Assembly (NCBI GenBank): GCA_949987565.1
Contig: OX465115.1
Coordinates: 2,747,959-2,811,958 of the forward strand
Source of the DNA: Luidia sarsii
Taxonomy: Eukaryota > Echinodermata > Asteroidea > Paxillosida > Luidiidae
Direction: 5' to 3'
Length of the DNA stretch: 64,000 nt
In this document: positions 45,425 through 57,452 of the stretch, piece after piece
Position numbering within the stretch: the first letter of the stretch is position 1
Layout: the number at the start of each line of letters is the position of its first letter
Program-made: the position numbers and the translations under genes
The notes under the pieces: model-generated
Databases searched by the model: none
What the model was told of the DNA's origin: nothing
What the model saw: only the letters and a program-made list of their open reading frames with translations

Positions 45425-46151
45425 TGGCCCCTTCTCCGCCAGACATGTTTTAAGGTCGGTTAGGGACACTCCTGCGGTATCCCAGTTCAAGGGACAATTG
45501 AAAATGTATTTGGTCTGTGACTTTGCACTGACTGACAAGAAACTGCCCTCCTGTATAAATCAGGCGCCAGCTTGAAGAATCAATAGTGGGCGTCCAAACT
45601 TTACTCTCTTTTTTTTTAACTTTAAAACAGAGGAACGGAAGCTACGAATCTCTCCTCACTGGTGCTGGGCAATAAAATGAAGCAAAAATGCATACATTCA
45701 AAATGTATATTTTTGTACATATCTTTCTTTGTTGTGTCTGGGATATTGTGGAAGATAGTACCCGGTAAATGGTGATGGGGGAAACTGCTGCCGGGTTTAA
45801 AAATGTTTGGACCCTGACAGCAGGTAAAGCCATTGAATTTCCTCCATAAAAATATGTATCACTATCTGTTCCCAGTAACTATCACATTCAAGTGTCCCAT
45901 TTTCAAAAATTGTCCTTAGTACATTCAATTAGTGAACACTCTTATTTACTCGCTTTTTGTATCCTTTAATTATTGTTTTCTGATTGTCGTGATTATCTGT
46001 TTGTGACGCATGGTAACAATTGGAGAGCCACTTGATTGTGATTGAGTTCGCATTTGGTAGTCCGTCAAGGCTGTTGCCGTTGCATTTGTATCGTGTTGTC
46101 ATTGTTTGTTCTTGTTGATGCCTTGAGAAACAATAAATGAAATGAAATGAA
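45425..46151 (+). mobile_element. LINE-like 3' fragment (RT C-terminus and tail), degraded
   Basis: The + frame at about 45,438-45,525 reads SARHVLRSVRDTPAVSQFKG followed by QLKMYLV. This resembles the 'W-N-S-L-P..V-R....S...F-K..L-K..L' end of LINE reverse transcriptase ORFs of the CR1/L2/Jockey type, but the WNSLP part is lost. About 600 bp later the sequence ends AAACAATAAATGAAATGAAA and TGAAAA, a LINE-like short-repeat tail. Assignment rests on one short motif plus the tail; the intervening A/T-rich part would be 3' UTR. No intact ORF. Confidence 0.4.
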
Positions 46152-46789
46152 AAGGTCTTCAGCAAATTGAAGAATTTCGCAGTCACGTATCCTTCGTTTT
46201 TCAGTTCATTTCGAGAGAAATTATCTTGACGATCGAGAGAGGAAGAGCAAACAAACTTCAGGCTGTGAATTCATTTAGATTTGTTCGCATAAATCAATTT
46301 TTGATAATCTCCCTCTCCTGGCAACTTTGGAAACTATTAAAACTACAAGTCCACCGAACCAGCTCTAGACATTTCCTCCTGAAAAAAGGGTGATTGAGGG
46401 AATGTTGGTCAAGTTTGAGGAGAAATTTATAGGAATAGCTGGCATTGTTAAACAAACCGGATTGGTAAATCTAGGCAAGTAGAGGTCCCTAGGTGCCAAA
46501 GGGATTTCGAGCCGCAGAACAGTGTGAATGGCCCAGCGAAAAAGGCCATGATATCAGAGCCAATTTTCAAAGCCTTCATCTGCCCTTCGGCTCCAATGCA
46601 CAGCCACTGACCAGATTTGATAAGCAGAATGTGCAGACTCGGATATTTTCTCAACCACACCACTTACAAACAACGGGGTTACCAATAAGAAGGGCTATAG
46701 GCCTACAGCTTGGATGATTAATTGCTTCTGCCAAGCAAAATTTGTGCTCAGCAGTACAGCTATAAAAAGCTTGACAAACTTAGCTCTAG
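46152..46789. other. Non-coding, nothing recognised
   Basis: No gene or repeat family identified. Confidence 0.45.
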
Positions 46790-47250
46790 TTGTAATCACA
46801 ACGCTTCCTTAAATTGACGGTTCAATTAAAGGATCAATTTAAGGTTGTTGTTTTTCAATGAAATTCATGAAACCACTCTGCATAAGACTCTGCATAAGAT
46901 AATATAACTTATACAATTGTGATGCTTTACTTGCTTAGAGTTTTACTGCTATAGTCTGCAATGTGAACTGTTCTAGTGTACTGTGTTTATTGTTTACCAT
47001 CCTATTCATTGCACCACATATTTTTTAATCCACTAAATGACCCTGTATTGTACATGCTTACTATTTCTATTGCAATATATTGTATTGTAATGTTTATTTC
47101 TTAGTACTCAATAGTTTTACTGTAATATCTTGTATTTTAATGACAATTTACTGTTTCTTTATTTTAATGTTAAGCGCCTGGTAGCATTAACCACCCAAAT
47201 GGCTTTGCCGCTTTATAAATGTGCAATATTATTTTTAATTATTATTATTA
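46790..47250 (+). mobile_element. LINE/SINE 3' tail with ATT microsatellite
   Basis: T-rich sequence ending GCTTTGCCGCTTTATAAATG followed by TGCAATATTATTTTTAATTATTATTATTA. A GCGCTxTATAAATGT-type end followed by (ATT)n is typical of CR1/L2-like retroelement 3' ends. No coding part is visible, so class is uncertain. Confidence 0.45.
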
Positions 47251-47815
47251 CAATGATGTTTAGTGAGATCAAGGAGCAGTCCAAAAAAGACCAGACAACT
47301 TGAATTTTGAATGTTCGTAAAAAATATGAATACTGAAAAACACTCCCCAGCGAATCTCAAACCTCAAAATGATCTCAAGTATTGTAGAGCGATGGTAGAG
47401 CAGTGCAGCTTCATCCGCAAGTCTTGGGGAAGGGGCTTTTTCTTAAGTTGCTTTCTTAAACCTTTGAACTCTAACTTATTAGCTGCTATGCACTAAGCAG
47501 GAACAAGAGTGCAGCATATTGTACAGTACAGAGCGGACAAGTATCATGCATGCATATTTTTGTTGCTGTGTTGTTATTGGATGATACAAAGCTCCAACAT
47601 GACAAGACCACCCCCCCCCCCCCCCATAAACAAAAACTATTCCGTGGAATTGTTTCAAGACCGAGTCAGCCTAAAAAAAAAATTTAAAAATACCATCCTG
47701 TCCCTTTAATTTGCCACCCATCTCTGGAATTACAATCTGCAGGTGTCAGCCACATTTGCCGGGGTAAAAAAAAAAAATCTACCCCTCCATGTATCCCCGA
47801 TCGACCTCCCCTAGC
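47251..47815. other. Non-coding left flank of the foldback
   Basis: C-run 47,610-47,625 and A-runs near 47,670 and 47,767. No gene. It ends in CCCCTAGC just before the TA at 47,816-47,817. Confidence 0.5.
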
Positions 47816-47841
47816 TACAGTACTCACCGAAATGAAGTGTC

Positions 47842-48135
47842 TTTTTTATCGCATTAGCAACGCGATGGCTTATCGCGATAAGAGTGTTGAAAATGCATTA
47901 TTAATTTCGGCCTATAAATAATTCATCGTTTGTTATCGCGATAAAGCCACCTTTCAACGCGATAGCAACGCGATAGGCAACGCGATAGCAACGCGATACG
48001 AAGCCTGCGCCCTAACGCGATAGCAACGCGATAGCAACGCGTTGACCGACAGGGGGCGCATGGCGTTGATCCAAGTCACGCGGGAGCCATAGTGGGGCGG
48101 CATCAACGCGTGACAACGCGATATAACGCGAGAGT
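47842..48135 (+). repeat. Outer domain of left arm: AACGCGAT repeats
   Basis: Eight exact AACGCGAT motifs plus variants AACGCGTTG, AACGCGTGA and AACGCGAGAG, the densest run being GCAACGCGATA units of 11-12 bp at about 47,956-48,050. Two copies of TTATCGCGATAA, a perfect 12-bp palindrome, lie at 47,870 and 47,933. CpG-rich, unlike the AT-rich rest of the arm. Subterminal repeat clusters commonly serve as transposase sites; that role here is inference. Confidence 0.85.
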
Positions 48136-49694
48136 TAGAGGGGCATGCAACTGCATGCTACTGTAGATAAGTCTGACGGTTTGTTTTGTATTCAGATGAA
48201 GGCCGTAAGAAGGTAATTTACGTGGTCATTTCGACTTATTTTTCTCACGCCGAGATTGCATCCGCAAAACAATTAATGAAGGTTGGAGATTAGAAAATGA
48301 ATCATCAAGGGTAATTAAGGAAAAGGAAATCAAATCCATCTGTCTTGGGCGTATTTGACGGCAGCCGAACTTGTGGATTGTCGGGAAAGTCATCTCAATG
48401 AATCCATCGTATTTCTATACGTTCCGAATATTGCCAGGCCGTTGAGTTTGCATCCGTAAAACATTATATGAAGCTTAAAGATTGGAAAATGTATCAAGTA
48501 CATGTAATTATGGGAAAGGAAAACATTTCCGTTTGTCTCTAGCGTACTTGACAGCAGCTGAACAAATCGATTGTCGGACAAGCCATATCAGTTTCTACTA
48601 GCTCCGTCTACGCACCGTACCGCCATGTGCATAGGCTCCGATTCTTGCCAGGCCGTCCGTCAAGTCTAGCCAATGACAACCCGTGTTACGCGCTATTGGG
48701 CAGTGAATCAGGTGATGTGCCTAAGCCTATCAACGTCGGAGAAATGTCGCCCCATTGCGTGCCTCAACCAATCAACGTCGCGGTGTCAACACGCTCTTCG
48801 GAGTCAACATGTGGCTCCCTAGATCTCCAATAATTTGGTCATGTAGTACCCGTGCCGCACAGCGAGCTCGCTTGGTCCGTAAGGTCCGACAATAATGTTT
48901 AGGCAGCTAGGGGAGCATGTTGACACCGAGGAGCTGCACAAACGTTGATAGTCTCGTTTGTTTTGGTTTCGCTCGGGCATTCTAAATCTTATACTTACCG
49001 TATTCCGAAAAAAAAATTCGCAAACGCTATCCTTCCGGTCCCTCACTCCGAAAGGGACGTGCACGAAACACATAAACATTAGCAGACACGGCCCCCTTCA
49101 AAATACTTGTAACATAAAGAAAACGATGTCCGGCATGTCGCCGGTAAAATAACGTAAAGAGTACGGAAGTCGACAGAGTGGACTTGAAGCGGAACGAAGT
49201 GCTGCCGTTTGGCCATTTTCCCTTCCTGTTCCGAGAATTCTGGCCGTAAAAAATTCGCTTAGCCATGGAACAATATCCTTTTATTCTTAATTATTTCGTT
49301 CTGTCTCTCAAAATCATTTCTTTCTTTCTCTACAGTGTATTTGTTTTTTCGTTTTCGTGTGAGGTAGCGGCGTTGATATGCCCAGGTAATGAGTTGAATT
49401 TATTAACTCTTTTCCATGAAATTACATTTCGTTTTTGTTTGGTTGGCAATCTTGGCATTACATGTAGAATTATTCCCATCTTCTCTGTCATACTTTTGAG
49501 CATTTCCAGTCAAAGAATCAATTAATTTATCTACCCGTTCACGTTACCATCAGTTTAAATGTCCCATTGTAAGGCCTAATATAATAAAAAACATTTCTCG
49601 TCCGGATTTTAATTTTACTATTTAGATTAGGAGAAGAGGTTTTTTTCCTTCTCCTTCAAGATGGCTGCCATTTAAACAATTCCTGAAACCGTTT

Positions 49695-50367
49695 GTGTTT
49701 CCTGACTTTCTTGAAGCCCTCCGTCTACTTCGCCAAGGATGTCTTAAATACTCAAATTTAGAAGTCTTTTGATTAATTGTGTTTTGTTTTGTTAATTGTT
49801 TTAATCTTTTCTGTTTTTGACGGTCTGTGAACCAGGACCTTTATAATTATAACATGTACGTATTATAATTTTGCATACATAAATTTCATCCGTGCTGCTG
49901 TGTGACAAGGACGGTAAGGACCGGTGCAACCGGCAATGTTACAGAGGCCAACTTGTTAATCCACTACTTTACTTATCATTTTCACCGGGAAGTTTCCGGC
50001 TTATAGATAATTTAGATATTCATATTTATCAATGTGTTTCCTGACATTCTTGAAGCCCTCTGTCTACTTTGCCAAGGATGTCTTAAATACTCAAATTTAG
50101 AAGTCTTTTGATTAATTGTGTTTTGTTTTGTTAATTGTTTTAATCTTTTCTGTTTTTGACGGTCTGTGAACCAGGACCTTTATAATTATAACATGTATTA
50201 TAATTTTGCATACATAAATTTCATCCGTGCTGCTGTGTGACAAGGACGGTAAGGACCGGTGCAACCTGCAATGTTACAGAGGCCAACTTGTTAATCCACT
50301 ACTTTACTTATCATTTTCACCGGTAAGTTTCCGGCTTATAGATAATTTAGATATTCATATTTATCAA
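49695..50367 (+). repeat. Tandem duplication inside left arm (338 + 335 bp)
   Basis: Unit 1 at 49,695-50,032 and unit 2 at 50,033-50,367 share TGTGTTTCCTGAC, GCCAAGGATGTCTTAAATAC, GGTCTGTGAACCAGGACCTT, TCCGTGCTGCTGTGTGACAA and CATATTTATCAA. They differ by a few substitutions (TTCTTGAAG context, GGCAATG/TGCAATG, CCGGGAAG/CCGGTAAG) and a 4-bp indel (ATGTACGTATT/ATGTATT). The same duplication with the same differences is present in the right arm, so it predates arm duplication or was copied across by gene conversion. Confidence 0.9.
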
Positions 50368-52289
50368 GGGGGGGTCACCGTGGGGGCTTTGGTGTTTATT
50401 GGCTTTAATTTTCATAAGTGCCGTTTCAAATACACCAAATGAAAGCGATTATTTGGATCGCGATTTGAATCCCGATTCAAACTCCACTTTTTTTGCGTGT
50501 GTAGACGCAATAAACGCAATAATTAGTGGGATTTAAATCACGATTCAGACTCCACTAAGAGTGACACTTTCAAAATATCACATTTATTTGTGACGCGATG
50601 TCTGTAGGAACGCTCCAATGAATCGCACCGTTTTTTTTAATCCAACATTGCTGATTGACAGGAAACGCCGTGCTTGTTTACAGGTATATGTCTTAATGCG
50701 TGGGTGACCCTTAAGAACACACACACCATTTGATCACAACTGCTAACCGATATCGGCTCGTGACGTTTGGAGATGCAATTTGTTGGCCTGTGTGGACACG
50801 ACCAAAAAAACCTGGTTTGTGAATTGCGATTCAAATCGTGATTATTTCCGCAGTGGGAATGGCCCTCTTGTTATATTTTGTCTTTATTCCTGATTGCACT
50901 AATCAACATACCATTAACATGTAATGAAGGTGAAAAAATATCACCATCATGGCCAATTGATGTTGGAAGTTACTGTGAAAATGCCTGTCAAGCACTGAAA
51001 GAAAGACCCGAAACTCCAGAAACTGTTGAAATTGTACCCTTGATTCCCTAAGTAAACAAATGAATTTGAACCCCGTCCCCGAATACAAATGCTTGAGCAA
51101 TTGCATTATGCAGCCTTTTATTCTAACAATATGCACAGCTTGAACAGTCATGACCATGGTTATTTCTCTTTCAGGACAGTTGACAAAGTTTTTCGAGTTG
51201 CTTGTCACAGACACGTTAACCCTCACATTACACCGTGTTACATATCAAGCGACTCGGAATGTTTTCCGAAATAATGGCACTTCTCCATCAATTTCATAAC
51301 ATTTATTTCTTTTCACTCATCATGAATTCTCTTAGAATTGAATTAATTACGTTACTTTTACATCAATTTCATAACTTAAATTTGTTGGCTGTTACAAAGT
51401 ATTTTGAGTTGATTTTCAGTGCAAACAAGTTACCATAGCACATTACACTGTGCAACATCTCAATCGACTGAGGATATTTCCGATTATAAATATATTCTGT
51501 TTGTTTGCTTAGAATTGAATTAATTACGGTTACTTTTACATCAATTTCATAACATTTGTTTGTTTCTATTCATCAATTTTCTGCAATTCGGTATTCACTT
51601 AAATTTGTTGGCTGTTGTCTCGCCCAACCACCTGATGATCTACTACGGTAGATTCGACACCTTGGAGATTTTGGTGAGGATCTCCTCTAGAAAGGTGCCG
51701 AAGGACCAGGTGAGATAGATGCCCCTAACAGACTGACAAAGAGGTCCGAAACTACTCAGACTGTGTATAAAATGTCTACTATTTTGTGTAAAAGATCTAC
51801 CTGATGAATTTACAGTAGTTCGAAAATTGCTACTGGGATTAGCCACTGATCAAGTGAAAACGATTTGTCCAAGATAAAAATTACCCATCCAAGTATTTGA
51901 TCATATTTATAAGACACAGTTTGAGTAGTCGTGGTCATTTGTTTGGCTGCTAACATTATGTAATTGATACTCTAGTGGTTGTAAGAGTGCAGTAAATGAT
52001 TTCAAGTAAAGTTGCTAAGTTACGCTATGTACAAATGTTGCTTATGTCTTGCACCTCGTATTACTATCATAGGAAGAAGAGTATTAATTACTTAGAAATG
52101 ACATCGTTCATAACTGGATAGCTGAAATAAAAAAATCCTGCCAGACGATGTAAGGTCTTGATAATTATTTCATTCCACAAGTGAAACAATAAAATCGTTA
52201 GGACCATTGTAAGTACTGCATTTCCGATGGATTATCTAATCTATTGTACATGTACATGTAGATTGAGTTACATGTACCATGGGTATAAA

Positions 52290-52365
52290 TGGATAAGACT
52301 TGGAGGTTTGCATGGTGGAAAAAACATGTAGTGGAAGGTTTGCAGTGAGCCGGTGACACTGGGTA
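52290..52365 (+). mobile_element. Fragment of CAACGTTTC-family MITE inside the foldback core
   Basis: GGATAAGACTTGGAGGTTTG, CATGGTGGAAAAAACATGTA and GTGGAAGGTTTGCAGTGAGC match the lead and outer arm of the elements at 12,090 and 29,484. The palindromic core is absent, replaced by GTGACACTGGGTATAATA. Confidence 0.65.
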
Positions 52366-52390
52366 TAATATAAATGGCTTTGTGAAATGA

Positions 52391-52600
52391 ACTGTACATG
52401 TACGGTACAATGTACATGTACATGTACATGTACGTACATGTACGTGTACTCGTACACGTACTGCACATTGATTTACAGTCTGTACATTACATTACATTAC
52501 ATTACATTACATTACATTACATTACATTACAGTCGTCTACTGTACAGTGTGTACATGTACGTGTACATGTTCAGTACATACAACTGTACATTGTACTGTC
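52391..52600. repeat. GTACAT array with embedded (ATTAC)n
   Basis: TGTACATGTACATGTACATG-type repeats at 52,391-52,475 and 52,530-52,600, split by a pentanucleotide (ATTAC)n microsatellite of about nine units at 52,486-52,531. Confidence 0.9.
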
Positions 52601-52729
52601 TGTCTTTCCTCTATTCGACGACCTTTAACCTCGACGATACTCGTGCTGCTTAGCAACGTTGCATGCAAGGATGGCCTGATATGTAAATGAGGCTATAAAC
52701 TCCAGTTGAACCTTTACTTCGTAACACAT

Positions 52730-52862
52730 GTACTGTACACTGTACCACGTACCTGTACTGTAATAGTACTGTACTGTACATGTACTGTACAATGTACACG
52801 TACGTCGGTGTATTGCACAGTACATCTACAGTGTACTGTACACAGTGTATCACAGTACTGTG
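52730..52862. repeat. GTACAT/CAGTAC array
   Basis: TACTGTACAC, GTACTGTACATGTACTGTAC and related units. Joins block A to block B. Confidence 0.85.
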
Positions 52863-53474
52863 GAGGGCAAGCTTAGATTTTTGCATCTAGCTAAATGTGT
52901 AGCTATAGGCAGGCAACGCAAAGGTTTAAAATACATCCCACCTACAACCAGTCCATCCTTTTTGGTTAAACACGTGCTATTACTAGTATTAGTATTGATG
53001 GAAATATGTTATTAATCCGATCCACCGCCTTTAAGTTTTAAATTCCAGAAATGAATAATGAGGGAGCAAATAGATAGAATGAAAATGATGTTTTAAAACA
53101 AAAGGAAAAGATAAAAGGGGAATGAAATTAGAAAAAAGGGGGATGTCGAAGTCTTTACAAAAGAATGAAAATGCATCACTAGGGGAAACAGCAGAGCGAG
53201 GTAATAATTACTTACAATAAAATGATTTTTACTGAATGTAAGAATAAAAGCTATTTTGCAGTAAACAATAATTTTGAAAGGAAATTAACTCGTAGTTCAG
53301 GGTATGAAACCATTTCATATGAAGATGATATAAGTTATGACTGGAACAATAAAAGCTGAGAAGTTATTAATAGGAATAATGAAGATTGTTTGGTTGTTAA
53401 GGTGTCGATATAATTATAAGGACTGCTTCCCTAGTCTCGACAATTTCAGAATACAAAAACCTATAGTTCACGTA

Positions 53475-53550
53475 ATGTACAGTACATGTACATGTACAGT
53501 ACATGTACAATGTACTGTACATGTACATGTACATGTACAGTACATGTGTA
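53475..53550. repeat. GTACAT array
   Basis: Repeated GTACATGTACATGTACAG between block E and the inverted A block. Confidence 0.9.
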
Positions 53551-53739
53551 TATGCTACGTGGGCATAGTCCAAAAAAGTTCAACGGGTCAGGAGTCTAAA
53601 TATAGCCTCATTTACATATCAGGCCATCCTTGCTGGCAGGCCCACCATCCGCGTTGCTAAGCAGCAAGAGTATTGGCGAGGTAAAAGGTCGCCGAATAGA
53701 ACGAAGCAGACATCGTATGCATTGTATGTGTATAGTTTA

Positions 53740-53950
53740 CCGTGTACATGTAATGTACATGAAACATGTACATGTACATGTACATGTACAATCATGTACA
53801 CTGCCCTGCAATAGTAATAATTATCGCACCCACACAAAAATCTGCTTCGTGTTGTACATGTACATGTACATGTACATGTACATGTACATGTATGTACATT
53901 TTTTCATGTACATGTACGTGTACATTATACCCTGTACAGTACATGTATAT
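53740..53950. repeat. Two GTACAT arrays
   Basis: CATGTACATGTACATGTACA at 53,766-53,790 and a longer near-perfect array at 53,855-53,950, separated by the sequence CTGCCCTGCAATAGTAATAA that recurs inverted near 55,650. Confidence 0.9.
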
Positions 53951-54174
53951 GTATATTGCACGTCCCTAGCCCTGCATTAAACAGTGTGTACATGCTGCTG
54001 TCTTGTTCTGATAATGTATAACATTTTTCTAGAGCGCGGGAGCTCAACTGATTTGACCTCTGTCCACAAAGTTGTTGAGGTTGCTGGCGTAGAATAATCT
54101 AGGCTAGTGCTAGCTATAATTTATGATTCATGCAGCCCACTGCTGGAACGCGTATTAATAATTATATTATATAC

Positions 54175-54322
54175 TGTACAAGTACATGCGCTTTTGGCAG
54201 TATCAATACATGTACAGTACATATACATAATATTATGTACATGTACGTCATGTACATGTACATTATACTGTACATGTACAGTGTACTGTACGTTTTTTTT
54301 ACATGTACTGTACTGTACATGA
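54175..54322. repeat. GTACAT array
   Basis: GTACAGTACATATACATAAT, TGTACATGTACGTCATGTAC and related units near the symmetry centre. Confidence 0.85.
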
Positions 54323-54949
54323 TTTACAGAACAGTTCTGATACAAAGTAAGAACGTGACATGAAATTTCTTTCCCCAAGGAATCGTTATCTTATCTGACA
54401 CTGTATACTGTATAACATTTTCTAGAGTACGCGAGATCAACTGATTTGCATGCATTGGCCATGCGTTTGACCTCTGACCACAAAGTTGTTGGGGATGCTG
54501 GCCTAAATTCACACGATGATGATTGCCCTGGCACAATTCATTTTCGGACCTCTTTGTCAGTACTGTTAGGGGCATCTATCTCACCTGGTCCTTCGACCTA
54601 AGAAATATGATATATTCAGTAAAAATCATTTCATTGTAAGTAATTATTACGTCGCTCTGCCGTCTCCCCTAGTGATGCATTTTCATTCTTTTGTAAAGAC
54701 TTTAACATCCCCTTTTATCTTTTCCTTTTGTTTTAAAACATCATTTTCATTCTATCTTTTTGCTCCCTCATTATTTATTTATGGACTTTAAAACTGAAAG
54801 GCGGTGGATAATTTCCCTCAATAGCACATGTGTTTATCCAAAAGGATGGACTGGTTGTAGGTGGGATGTATTTTAAACCTTTTCGTTGCATGCCTATAGC
54901 TAGCTAGATGCAAAAATCTAAGCTTGCCCTCCACAGTACTGTGATGCAC

Positions 54950-55042
54950 TTTGTACAGTACTGTAGATGTACTGTACATGTACATGTACTGTACGGTACA
55001 TGTACATTGTTGTACATGTACAGTACGTACAGTGTACTGTAT
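54950..55042. repeat. GTACAT/CAGTAC array at the symmetry centre
   Basis: GTACTGTACATGTACATGTA and similar. The arithmetic centre of the whole element (about 54,985) falls inside this tract. Confidence 0.85.
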
Positions 55043-55195
55043 GTGTCTTTCCTCTATTCGACGACCTTTAACCTCGACGATACTCGTGCTGCTTAGCAAC
55101 GTCATATGCAACGCGGCTGGTAGGCCCGCCAGCACGGATGGCCTGATATGTAAATGAGGCTATAAACTCCAGTTGAACCTTTACTTCGTAACACA

Positions 55196-55280
55196 TGTAC
55201 ACTGCACATGTACATGTACAGTACATGTACTTACACGTACAGTGTGTTGTACTGTACAGTTACAGCCTACACATAATGGT
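55196..55280. repeat. GTACAT array
   Basis: ACATGTACACTGCACATGTA and CATGTACAGTACATGTACTT, ending in a degraded part. Confidence 0.8.
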
Positions 55281-55529
55281 ACTGTACTAGGTGCATCACA
55301 GTACTGATGGAGGGCAAGCTCAGACGCGTTCCAGCAGTGGGCTGCATAAATCATATAGCTAGCACTAGCATAGATTATTCTACGCCAGCAACCCCAACAA
55401 CTTTGTGGACAGAGGCCAAACGCATGGCCAATGCGTGCAAATAAGTTGAGCTCCAGCGCTCTAGAAAATGTTATACATTATCAGAACAAGAACATGGTAT
55501 ACACGAATTTAATGCAGGGACGCGCTAAA

Positions 55530-55735
55530 TACATGTACAGTACTGTACAGGGTATAATGTACAGTACATGTACATGTACATTGTACATGTGTGTGTAAAT
55601 GTACAACACGAAGTAGATTTTTGTGTGGGTGCGATACTGTGATATGACTATTGCAGGGCAGCGTACATGTACATGTATTGTACATGTACAGTACATTATA
55701 TGTACAGTACATGTACATGGTACACTATAAAATGC
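55530..55735. repeat. Two GTACAT arrays
   Basis: 55,530-55,600 and 55,663-55,735, bracketing the inverted copy of the F segment (CACGAAGTAGATTTTTGTGT). Confidence 0.88.
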
Positions 55736-55899
55736 ATACGATATCTGCTTGTTCTATTCAACGACCTTTAACCTGGCCGATACTCTTGCTGCTTATAGCG
55801 GCTGGTGGCCCTGCCAGCAAGGATGGTCTGATATGTAAATGAGGCTATATAAATATAGACTCCTAACCAGTTGAACTTTTTTGGAATATGCCCACGTAG

Positions 55900-56100
55900 C
55901 ATGTACACATGTACATGTACAGTACATGTACATGTAGTACATGTACTACATGTATACTGTACAATGTACGTGCATGTAATGTACATTACGTGTACTGTAG
56001 GTTTTTTTCATACATGTACACACATGTACAGTACAGTACATACATGTACACGTACATGTACAGTATATGGCTGTACTGTACATGTACAGTATATAATTTA
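55900..56100. repeat. GTACAT array
   Basis: Long array with CAGTACATGTACATGTAGTA, TACATACATGTACACGTACA and a GTTTTTTTCATAC interruption. Confidence 0.9.
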
Positions 56101-56329
56101 TATGGTGTGTGTATTATCTGAGCATCGTCTGGCAGGATTTTTTATTTCAGTTCCTATTAATAACTTCTTGGCTATATTGTTCCAGTCATAACTTAACTAT
56201 TATCATCTTCATATGAAAAGGTTTCATACCCTGAGCATCATGGTTGTAGGTGGGATGTATTTTAAACCTTTTCGTTGCATGCCTATAGCTAGATGCAATA
56301 ATCTTAGCTTGCCCTCCACAGTACTGTGA

Positions 56330-56500
56330 TGCACTTTGTACAGTACTGTTGTACAGTACAATACGTGTAGGCTTATAATGTACCTGTACAGTACATGTAC
56401 AGTACAGTACTATTACAGTACGTACATGTACATGTACATGTACATTGTACGTGTAAGTACATGTACAGTGTACAGTACATGTACAGTGTACATGTGTTAC
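56330..56500. repeat. GTACAT/CAGTAC array
   Basis: GTACATGTACATGTACATGT and CAGTACAG units between block B and the inverted A block. Confidence 0.88.
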
Positions 56501-56644
56501 AAAGTAAAGGTTCAACTGGAGTTTATAGCCTCATTTACATATCAGGCCATCCGTGCTGGCGGGCCTACCAGCCGCGTTGCATGCGACGTTGCTAAGCAGC
56601 ACGAGTATCGTCGAGGTTAAAGGTCGTCGAATAGAGGAAAGACA

Positions 56645-57452
56645 TACAGTACAATGTACGTACTGTACATGTACACGTACTGTACATACAGTACATGTAC
56701 ATGTACACGTACATGTACATGTACGTGTACATGTACATGTACATTATACAGTGTACAGTACATGTATAATTTATGTACACACATGTACATGTACTGTACA
56801 CATCATGTACTGTAGTACTACAGGTACTACTAGTACTAGTACTAGTACTACTAGTACATGTACACTTACATCACTATCATTATGGTGGATATGTACATAC
56901 AACATGTACTATCTGAACAGTCTAGCGGTTTTATTGTTTCACTTGTGGACTGAAATAATTATTAAGACCTTACATCGTCTGGCAGGTTTTTTTTTTATCT
57001 CAGCTCCTAATCCTATCAATAACTTCTCAGGTATATGTATTGTTCCACAGTTATGAATGGTCATTTCTATGTAATTAATACTTCCTATGATAGTAATACG
57101 AGGTGCAAGACATACGCAACATTTGTACATAGCGTAACTTAGGCAACTTTTCTTGAAATCATTTACTGCACTCTTACAACCACTATAGTATCGATTACAT
57201 AATTTTAGCAGCCAAACAAATGACCACGACTACTAAAACTGTGTCTTGTAAATATGATCAAAATACTTGGATGGGTAAATTTTGTCTTGGACAAATCGTT
57301 TTAACTTGATTAATGGCAATGCCGAGTAGCTATTTTTGTACTAAGTAATTTATCAGATATATCTTTTACACAAAATGTAGACATTTTATACACAGTCTGA
57401 GTAGTTTCGGACCTCTTTGTCAGTCTGTTAGGGGCATCTATCTCACCTGGTA
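56645..57452 (+). repeat. GTACAT array plus diverged copy of the arm's inner end (unit 1 of ~0.8-kb tandem)
   Basis: The array at 56,645-56,870 (with CTAGTACTAGTACTAGTA) and block 56,928-57,452 repeat, in direct orientation, the following stretch of about 57,453-58,267. Shared landmarks are CACTTACATCACTATCATTA, TTTTATTGTTTCACTTGTGG, ACCTTACATCGTCTGGCAGG, AATACGAGGTGCAAGACATA, AACCACTA, CCAAACAAATGACCACGACT and GTTAGGGGCATCTATCTCAC. Unit 1 has many substitutions and small insertions relative to the arm, so it is older than the last homogenisation of the arms. Confidence 0.85.

Larger units (their letters stand above)
47815..52200 (+). repeat. Left outer arm of the foldback (4,386 bp)
   Basis: Reverse-complement partner of 57,771-62,156. 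Matching left and right positions add to 109,971 at the outer end, 109,972 after an extra G near 48,480, 109,971 after an A6/A7 difference near 49,250, 109,969 after a two-T difference near 50,578, and 109,971 again after an extra TG near 51,453. These four indels account for the whole length. The nine longer short frames compared translate identically in both arms apart from N-terminal extensions. The arm holds the AACGCGAT outer domain, a tandem duplication and an AT-rich inner third. Confidence 0.93.

Noticed and set aside
47842..48135. CRISPR-like array
   Set aside because: The repeats are 8-12 bp with no regular spacers, in a eukaryotic inverted-repeat terminus.
48627..48833. Short frame conserved in both foldback arms (68 codons) as a protein gene
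   Set aside because: Conservation simply reflects arm identity at the DNA level; there is no recognisable domain, and other arm frames in other phases are equally conserved.
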